Assembly: GCA_029779995.1 (NCBI GenBank)
Contig: JAKOZM010000513.1
Coordinates: 1-6,193 of the forward strand
Reading direction: 5' to 3'
Source: Actinomycetes bacterium
GTDB lineage: Bacteria > Actinomycetota > Actinomycetes > S36-B12 > UBA10799
Length of the DNA: 6,193 nt
Within the stretch, counting starts at the first letter, position 1; each line of letters starts with the position of its first letter. The translations under genes and the position numbers were made by a program. Under the pieces are notes generated by a model. That model was given only the letters and a program-made list of their open reading frames with translations. It was not told the origin of the DNA and ran no database searches. Below, piece after piece: positions 1 to 5,258 of the stretch.

Positions 1-1
1 C

Positions 2-295
2 GCAATGGGATTGGGGCTGGTGATCGAGGTGGAATGGCTGCTGCTCGCCCTCGGTGTTGGCGGTCTGGTCTTAGGCATCTGGGTGCGCATCAAGAATGCG
101 CCGTACTGGGCGTACACCGCTGCGCTCACCGTGGGGATCGTGCTCGCCGAAGGGGCGTCCAACTCGGTGGTGAGCACCGGCGAACAACGGTTGTGGGCCA
201 CCGTTGTCGGCACCGGGGCATCCCTGGCGGCAATGGCCGTACTCGTTCCGATCTACCGCCGGTCGGCGCAGCGAGTGGGCATCGACCACTACTGA
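2..295 (+). CDS. FUSC-like integral membrane protein, C-terminal fragment (5' partial)
   Basis: This is the end of a larger membrane protein that enters from the left edge. The frame is open to the first base, so the ATG at 5 is probably internal. Counting from that ATG, three hydrophobic segments are visible at about residues 11-27, 34-51 and 63-84. The stretch PYWAYTAALTVGIV, followed by a short loop and GEQRLWATVVGT, resembles the last part of the FUSC family (fusaric acid resistance / aromatic acid exporter-like), where a helix is followed by an E-R-x-x-AT-x-x-G helix. The protein ends in a short basic tail shortly after the last helix (RRSAQR). Known members are proposed to export aromatic or organic acids or are uncharacterised; the substrate here cannot be told from 97 residues. 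It could also be another polytopic membrane family. It reads toward the channel gene, but a promoter-like element lies between them, so a shared operon is not required. Confidence 0.6.
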   Translation, partial: AMGLGLVIEVEWLLLALGVGGLVLGIWVRIKNAPYWAYTAALTVGIVLAEGASNSVVSTGEQRLWATVVGTGASLAAMAVLVPIYRRSAQRVGIDHY

Positions 296-332
296 CACTC
301 GCCACCGCAAGCACTGCGACTACCCGTGTCGC

Positions 333-338
333 TACTCT
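333..338 (+). promoter_or_regulatory. Candidate -10 element (TACTCT) for a leaderless channel transcript
   Basis: TACTCT fits the actinobacterial TANNNT -10 pattern and ends 8 bases before the ATG at 347, the spacing expected when the first transcribed base is the A of the start codon. None of the candidate starts (GTG 326, ATG 347, ATG 371) has a properly spaced Shine-Dalgarno sequence, which supports leaderless initiation. No good -35 hexamer is seen 16-19 bases upstream. The call rests on pattern and spacing only. Confidence 0.35.
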
Positions 339-346
339 TCAGACCT

Positions 347-2113
347 ATGAAGGCAGCGGGAACCGAGGACATGGCCGGGCATGTCATCGTGTGCGGAATG
401 CAGGGTCTCGCGGTCCGGGTGGTGGAACTGCTGCGCTCGGCGGGCATCGCCGCCGTCGTGGTGGGCAGCCACCCGCAGGATCACCACCTGCGGCGACTGC
501 AGGCCTTCGAGGTCCCCTGCATTTTCGGGAGCCCGCGTAATCAACAGCGGTTGTGGGAGGCCGGCCTGGCCGGCGCGCTGGCGGTCGTCTGTGTCGAGGA
601 CGACGACCTACGCTGCCTTGAACTGGCCCTGCTCATCCAGGAGCTCGACCCCACCAAACGCGTGATCGTCCGGCAGTCCAACCCGGCCGTCGGGCGCGCC
701 GTCACCTCCGCACTGTCCCGCGGGTTGGTCGTCAACCCGGCGGAACTGGCCGCCTCGACCTTCGTGGAGTCGGTGCTTGATGAGCGCATCCACCGCATGC
801 GGATCGGGGTGGACGACTACGTCGTGCGTGAACTCGAGGTGACCGGCTCTGGACGTCTGCAGGACCTGTTCGGCGATCTGGCACCGATCCTGGTGATCCA
901 CCTCGACGGGACGCAGGCGGTGTGTCCGAGCCGGGACTACCCGGTGCAGACCGGGGATCTGGTGGCGCTGGTGGGCACGGAGTCGGAACTGCTGAACATG
1001 AGCAGCGTGCCCGCGCAGCCGTTGGGTCTACCCGCCAAACCGCCCCATGGTGGTCGGCATCCGTGGCAGGCCGTGGTGCGGGGGTTAGGCTACGGGGCGA
1101 ACCAGGGCCTGAAATGGACAGTGGCGTCCCTGGTGGTGCTGGGCGCGGTGTTCGCCGCTGTCCTCGCCGTCGGGTATGTCGATACTGCCGGGGACAACAT
1201 GGATGTCTTGGACGCCGCCTATTTCTCCATGGAGACTCTTGCCACCATCGGGTACGGCGACTTCGCTCTCGACGGTCAGCCCGCCTACCTGCGGGTGGTC
1301 ACCATGGTCGTGATGGTGCTGACCACCATCCTGCTGGCGATCCTCTATGCGTTGGTGACCGAGTTCCTCGTCACGCGCCGGATCGCCGCGACCTTCGGCC
1401 TGACCCGCGTCACCGGGATGCGCAACCACATCATCGTCGTGGGCCTCGGGTCGCTGGGCCTGGCCGTCATCGATCGCCTGGTCAAGATGGGCCAGCAGGT
1501 GGTCGTGGTGGAGCGCGACCCGACCAACCGCCACATCCCGCGGGCACGAGCACTCGGCGTTCCCGTGATCGCGCAGGACGCGACCCAGAAGGAAACGCTG
1601 ATGGCGGCCAATCTGCTCTCGGCGCAGGCCGTCGCCGTGCTCACCTCCGATGAGTACGCGAACATCGAGACGGGTTTGGCGGTGCGCGACAGCCTGCGCG
1701 ATCAGACCCCGCTGCTGCCCGTGGTCATGCGCGTGTTCGACCGGCGACTCGGGGCGATGCTGGAACAGCGTCTGCACTTCCACCACGTCCGCAGCGTGTC
1801 GGCGGTGTCGGCACCCTGGTTCGTGGCGGCCGCCCTCGGACTGCGGGTCATCGCCACCTTTGCTGTGGACCAGGAGCCGTTCATCGCGGGCCGCCTGACG
1901 GTGCGCGCTGATGGTGGGCTCGCGGGTATGTCGATGTTGGACCTGCCGATGCGCGCCCGGGTGATCGCGTTGACCCGTGAGGACGGGTTGGAGCACTTGC
2001 CGCGCAGTGAGACCACGTTGCGAGCCGGTGACGATGCATATGTCGTGGGGCCACCGGAGGATCTGCTGGGGCTGCTGAGTCGCAACCGCTCGACTGCTGA
2101 GCTGCCGGGCTGA
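347..2113 (+). CDS. K+ channel with RCK domains on both sides of the pore (RCK-pore-RCK)
   Basis: Predicted to be a 588-residue ligand-gated potassium channel subunit of the inner membrane. Domain order from the ATG at 347: a TrkA-N/RCK fold at about 12-130, a TrkA-C-like module at about 156-211, a linker, TM1 at about 257-278, a pore helix and selectivity filter TIGYGD at 300-305, TM2 at about 315-341, a second TrkA-N/RCK domain from about 359, and a second TrkA-C module at about 503-579. The second RCK has an intact GLGSLG loop (366-371) and an acidic residue after beta-2 (E389), so it can plausibly bind NAD(H) or another nucleotide. The first has GMQGLA (17-22) and no acidic partner, so it is probably regulatory or structural. 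Channels of this type assemble as tetramers, and both RCK units should be cytoplasmic. Start choice: GTG at 326 would add 7 residues and ATG at 371 would remove 8; none has a good ribosome site, and 347 fits the upstream -10 element. The gene ends 5 bases from the convergent hydrolase gene. The channel identity is firm; ligand and physiological role are unknown. Confidence 0.9.
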   Translation: MKAAGTEDMAGHVIVCGMQGLAVRVVELLRSAGIAAVVVGSHPQDHHLRRLQAFEVPCIFGSPRNQQRLWEAGLAGALAVVCVEDDDLRCLELALLIQELDPTKRVIVRQSNPAVGRAVTSALSRGLVVNPAELAASTFVESVLDERIHRMRIGVDDYVVRELEVTGSGRLQDLFGDLAPILVIHLDGTQAVCPSRDYPVQTGDLVALVGTESELLNMSSVPAQPLGLPAKPPHGGRHPWQAVVRGLGYGANQGLKWTVASLVVLGAVFAAVLAVGYVDTAGDNMDVLDAAYFSMETLATIGYGDFALDGQPAYLRVVTMVVMVLTTILLAILYALVTEFLVTRRIAATFGLTRVTGMRNHIIVVGLGSLGLAVIDRLVKMGQQVVVVERDPTNRHIPRARALGVPVIAQDATQKETLMAANLLSAQAVAVLTSDEYANIETGLAVRDSLRDQTPLLPVVMRVFDRRLGAMLEQRLHFHHVRSVSAVSAPWFVAAALGLRVIATFAVDQEPFIAGRLTVRADGGLAGMSMLDLPMRARVIALTREDGLEHLPRSETTLRAGDDAYVVGPPEDLLGLLSRNRSTAELPG

Positions 2114-2118
2114 GGGCG

Positions 2119-3681
2119 TCAACCGCCGTCCTGCGCCAGCCGCGCCGTGTCCTCGTCGGTCCAGCCGGGAGGTTGCAGGATTGCCGCCCACGCGTGAACC
2201 GGATCGGTGCCGTAGACGTGCCCATGTCCGGCGGGCACACCCTGGCTGTCGATCATGTCTGCGGTCAACCCCGCGAAAGTGATCACGGGCAGCCAGGGCA
2301 CCCAGGGGAGCACGCCCGGGCCGCGGGGTTCGGCCAGCCAGTCGGGGCGGATGATCAGCGTCGACGGCGACCACCACACGACGGGGTCGGAGGCGTTCTG
2401 CAGGAACACCACGCGTGGCCGGTCCCAGCGGGCCGACAGATTCAGCGCCGACGGTTGGTTGGCCCAGCGCAGGTGCCGGCCTTGGTCGAAGACGGGTTGC
2501 ACCTGTGGCGAGCCCTTGTCACGGGCGGCCGTGTAGGTGCGCCACAGGGGGCTGAAGTTCGGCGGGCCCTGCCACATGGCCCCGTCGGTACCGGCGAGCA
2601 CCGCCTGCAGATCGGGGAACGCTGAGCTGCTGCCATAGGCCCCCAGGCTCTCCCCGAACACCACGATCCGCGGTGGCCTGGCTTCCTGCGCCGCACGCCG
2701 TTGGATCGCCGTCAGTAGCGTCTGCGCCGCGTGCACGGCATTGGGCTGATCGACCAGGAAGGACAAGAAGCTGGGAAGCAGCGAGTACTGGGTCGAGACG
2801 GTCGCCACATTGCCGTTGAGCATGTACTCGATCGGGGTGACCTCGCCGGAATCGACCGTTCCGGAGCCAGCGGAGGTTCCCACGGCGATCACTGCTCGCT
2901 GGAATGCGCCGAGGCGTTCCAACTCGGCCACGGCCAGCGCGGCCCGCTGTTCATCAGTCGGCGCGGACTCCACCCCAACGAAGGCCCGGATGGGTGCCAG
3001 TGCCGCGCGGCTGTTGAACCGCTCGATCTGTGGCGTCGGGGTGACCCCCGCGACGAACTGCTGACCTTGTGCCCCCAGGTCTTGCCAGGGCAGCGTTGAT
3101 GTCGGCCCCCCGGACAGATAACGACTGGTGGGGGCGGGCAGATCGCTGTGGGCGTTCTGGGCACTGAACAGCGGATGCAGGACGGACACCAGGATGTTCG
3201 GCAGTCGCATCACACCGACGATCACGACGACAGCGGTGACTGTGACCGCGGTGACGGCTGCCAGTCGGTGCGGAAGAACGCGGCCGAGGAGTCCGCCGAG
3301 CCGCTGTGTGAGCCACCGGATCGCCCGGGCCAGTGCCAGCCAGATCACGAACACCACAAGGGCTGCCAGCAGGGCCACCAGGATCCACGACCACGCGGGC
3401 GGGGACGTTCCCGTGACCTGGGCCAGGTCAGCCTGCCAGCGCCGGCCAACCGCCAGTGCGAAGAGCGGGAGGACCAGCCACCACAGATCACGGCGCCGAG
3501 CAGTTGCCTGCCACCGCAGGCCGAGCAGAGTGCCCAGCAGGTAGCCGATCGCCGCGCAGGACCCGAGTAGGAGGCCCTGAATGAGGCCGGCGCGCGGCAC
3601 TAAAGAGGGCAGCACCGCCAACGACCCGAGGGTGCATGCGGCGACCATTCCGAACCGCGACAGCGGTCGCCACCTGCGCAT
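2119..3681 (-). CDS. Membrane-anchored alpha/beta hydrolase, Abhydrolase_9 family
   Basis: A 520-residue serine hydrolase with an N-terminal membrane domain and a C-terminal catalytic domain. The first 165 residues hold about five hydrophobic segments (roughly 11-29, 31-52, 66-80, 97-118, 141-163), as in the Abhydrolase_9 N-terminal region. The catalytic domain shows the nucleophile elbow GESLG with Ser345, a likely acid Asp432 in NASDPVVWW, and a likely histidine in the VPAGHGHVYG stretch (H486 or H488). The patterns GTSAGSGTVD near 268 and RPDWLAEPRGPG near 445 are also typical of this family. The catalytic domain most likely faces outward, with lipids, esters or acylated envelope material as substrate, but members are largely uncharacterised. 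The start at 3681 is supported by AAGGAG 10 bases upstream and by the basic residues before the first helix. It lies 98 bases downstream of the GH18 gene in the same direction and may be expressed with it or from its own promoter. All three candidate catalytic residues are present, so it is likely active. Family assignment is confident; function is open. Confidence 0.87.
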   Translation of the reverse strand: MRRWRPLSRFGMVAACTLGSLAVLPSLVPRAGLIQGLLLGSCAAIGYLLGTLLGLRWQATARRRDLWWLVLPLFALAVGRRWQADLAQVTGTSPPAWSWILVALLAALVVFVIWLALARAIRWLTQRLGGLLGRVLPHRLAAVTAVTVTAVVVIVGVMRLPNILVSVLHPLFSAQNAHSDLPAPTSRYLSGGPTSTLPWQDLGAQGQQFVAGVTPTPQIERFNSRAALAPIRAFVGVESAPTDEQRAALAVAELERLGAFQRAVIAVGTSAGSGTVDSGEVTPIEYMLNGNVATVSTQYSLLPSFLSFLVDQPNAVHAAQTLLTAIQRRAAQEARPPRIVVFGESLGAYGSSSAFPDLQAVLAGTDGAMWQGPPNFSPLWRTYTAARDKGSPQVQPVFDQGRHLRWANQPSALNLSARWDRPRVVFLQNASDPVVWWSPSTLIIRPDWLAEPRGPGVLPWVPWLPVITFAGLTADMIDSQGVPAGHGHVYGTDPVHAWAAILQPPGWTDEDTARLAQDGG

Positions 3682-3691
3682 CCCGTGCTCG

Positions 3692-3697
3692 CTCCTT
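3692..3697 (-). promoter_or_regulatory. Ribosome binding site AAGGAG of the membrane hydrolase gene
   Basis: The minus strand reads AAGGAG, a strong match to the anti-Shine-Dalgarno sequence, 10 bases before the ATG at 3681. The spacing is slightly long but usable, and this site decides the start. No comparable site precedes a downstream in-frame start. Confidence 0.6.
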
Positions 3698-3749
3698 CAT
3701 GGACGATCCCGTGGGAATGCCCTCCCGTGGGTAGCCGCACAACTCATCT

Positions 3750-3755
3750 ACGCTA
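3750..3755 (-). promoter_or_regulatory. Possible -10 element (TAGCGT) before the membrane hydrolase gene
   Basis: Inside the 98-base gap upstream of the hydrolase gene the minus strand reads GGGTTAGCGTAGATGAG, where TAGCGT fits the TANNNT pattern of actinobacterial -10 boxes. Transcription would begin near 3743 and give a leader of about 60 bases carrying the AAGGAG site. No convincing -35 box is seen, so this is tentative. If real, the hydrolase has its own promoter besides any read-through from the GH18 gene. Confidence 0.25.
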
Positions 3756-3762
3756 ACCCAGG

Positions 3763-3776
3763 CGGTCTTCCGACCG
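3763..3776 (-). terminator. Short GNRA-loop hairpin just after the GH18 stop codon
   Basis: On the minus strand CGGTC-GGAA-GACCG forms a perfect 5-bp stem with a GGAA tetraloop of the stable GNRA class, beginning 3 bases after the GH18 stop codon. There is no U-tract after it, so it is not a classical intrinsic terminator. It could attenuate read-through, protect the 3' end of an upstream message, or be chance in GC-rich DNA. Confidence 0.3.
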
Positions 3777-3779
3777 TAC

Positions 3780-5258
3780 TCATTGTGCTGGCGTGATCAA
3801 CGTCCACGGCGAACCACCGGGGACGGCCTCGCCGGGTCGCTGGCCTTTGGTCCACCACTTCGCCTCGTAGGGGACCTGATCCAACTGCACTCGCTGCCCC
3901 TTGGTGTAGACCGTGCCGGGTTTCCAGGCTGGGTAGGTCCCGGCCGGCAGTGTCGGCAGCGGGGCCGGGGTGTCACCGGGCATGACCGGTCCGATCAGGC
4001 TCCACGGATCCTCACCGCCGGCGGGAACGCCACCGGGAGCCACGCCGGAAGTCCAGTACTTGGCCTGGTACACCTTGCGCTTCCACACCACGCGGGCATC
4101 CGCGGGATATGTCCCCTGTGGATCCCAGATCGGGAACGGGCTGGTCGCCGGGTCATCCACGATGGCCTGCTCTGGGGTCGGCGCGGCCGGCGACGCTGTC
4201 GGAGATGGTGCGGAGGCCGTGGCTCCCGCCGCCAGCGTCAGGGCGAAGCTCAAACCGTCCTGGTTGATCCCGCTGCAGTTCGTCTGGACGACATCCACGG
4301 TCTTGGGTAGGGGCGGTTGGCACGTCTGATCGCGGTTCAGCGACCAGGTGGACAACAACCCCACTCCTTTGCTCACGGCAAACTGGTTGACCACCTGCGC
4401 GTCGTCCATGGTGAAGACCTCACCGGGGACATCGTTCTGACCGATCATGACTGTCACACCGACCTGCTGCCATCCGGACTCAGGAAGCATCGCGGCCACC
4501 TGTCCCTGCAGCGCGGTCGCCCCCGTGTCGACGGCCGATGACATGGCCTCTGATGCCGCCTTGGACCCGCCGAAGTTCATTGCCATCCCGTTTACCCCGG
4601 CCAGCGTCACGCCCCCGTCGACCAGCGTCTGCACGGCCGCCACGCCCTCGGCGGTCAGCCCGTTGGTGTCGATCGGCAGAGTGACCCATACCTGCAGAGC
4701 ACCTCCCGCATCCTTCTGGACCTGGGCGATCGCTTTCGCGCGCCGCTGCTGGCTGGGGATGTCAGCCAGGGCCGGACCCTCGATATCCAGATCGATGCGG
4801 TTCAGGGAATAGCGCTCGATGACCGACTGGTAAGCCCGGACCAGAGATGCGGGGTCGGTGCACGACACCGCCAGCTCGGAGTTCAGCAGGCCGCCGAAGG
4901 AGACCGAGGCCGTCCCGCCGATCTCGCGCAGTTGGGCGATGCGGCGATCGAGATTCAACTCGCTGTTGGCCGCGTCGAGGGTGTAGTAGGTACCCCACGT
5001 GGGCGTGCATGGATCATCCGTGGCAGCCACGATGAAGGAGAGGATGACGTGGCTCTGCGGGGCATCAGCCGGCGTCTCAAAAGCGTAGGCCGGTGTCGTT
5101 GTGACGTCGACGTAGCCGGCGAAAGTCGGTGTCTCGGGTACCACCGGTGTCTGCAGACCGTCGGACAGGAACCAGCGCAGACCGAGGCCCGCGGCGACCA
5201 CCGCCAGCAACAGCACCGCCACGCGCAGCACGGAGATTCGGGTCTTAGAGCTGCTCAT
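3780..5258 (-). CDS. Membrane-anchored GH18 chitinase-like hydrolase with two CBM5/12-like modules
   Basis: A 492-residue exported protein. Residues about 9-27 form one hydrophobic segment after a basic start (KTR, R), with no clear cleavage site, so it is probably a signal anchor that leaves the rest outside the membrane. Residues about 45-340 are a GH18 barrel: SVSFGG (118-123) matches the SxGG strand and IDLDIE (155-160) matches DxDxE, with E160 as the predicted general acid and D158 as the partner of the N-acetyl group. GH18 enzymes cleave beta-1,4-GlcNAc polymers by substrate-assisted catalysis. A Pro/Ala/Ser/Thr-rich linker (about 345-372) leads to two CBM5/12-like modules at about 374-424 and 441-490, both with the aromatic AK(Y/W)WT core and PW near the end. 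The cysteines C84, C133, C313 and C328 are extracytoplasmic and may form disulfides. The start codon overlaps the glycosyltransferase stop as ATGA, indicating translational coupling. Odd points: N153 replaces the first Asp of DxxDxDxE, and MAMNF (225-229) replaces the usual MxMDY. It may therefore be slow, act on a modified polymer, or mainly bind it. Confidence 0.85.
   Translation of the reverse strand: MSSSKTRISVLRVAVLLLAVVAAGLGLRWFLSDGLQTPVVPETPTFAGYVDVTTTPAYAFETPADAPQSHVILSFIVAATDDPCTPTWGTYYTLDAANSELNLDRRIAQLREIGGTASVSFGGLLNSELAVSCTDPASLVRAYQSVIERYSLNRIDLDIEGPALADIPSQQRRAKAIAQVQKDAGGALQVWVTLPIDTNGLTAEGVAAVQTLVDGGVTLAGVNGMAMNFGGSKAASEAMSSAVDTGATALQGQVAAMLPESGWQQVGVTVMIGQNDVPGEVFTMDDAQVVNQFAVSKGVGLLSTWSLNRDQTCQPPLPKTVDVVQTNCSGINQDGLSFALTLAAGATASAPSPTASPAAPTPEQAIVDDPATSPFPIWDPQGTYPADARVVWKRKVYQAKYWTSGVAPGGVPAGGEDPWSLIGPVMPGDTPAPLPTLPAGTYPAWKPGTVYTKGQRVQLDQVPYEAKWWTKGQRPGEAVPGGSPWTLITPAQ

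Noticed and set aside
326..346. GTG at 326 as the channel start, giving 595 residues
   Set aside because: It has no ribosome site, the -10-like box lies inside the added segment, and the seven extra residues add nothing to the RCK fold. It is kept only as an alternative.
2115..2127. Possible hairpin GGCG-TCAAC-CGCC between the convergent stops as a bidirectional terminator
   Set aside because: The stem is only 4 bp with no U-tract on either side, which is expected by chance at this base composition.
1085..2377. Long open frame of 430 codons on the minus strand, antisense to the channel gene and running into the hydrolase gene
   Set aside because: Its translation is rich in His, Arg, Asp and Gly with no domain pattern, typical of an antisense frame in high-GC DNA. 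Both genes it overlaps have clear family motifs.
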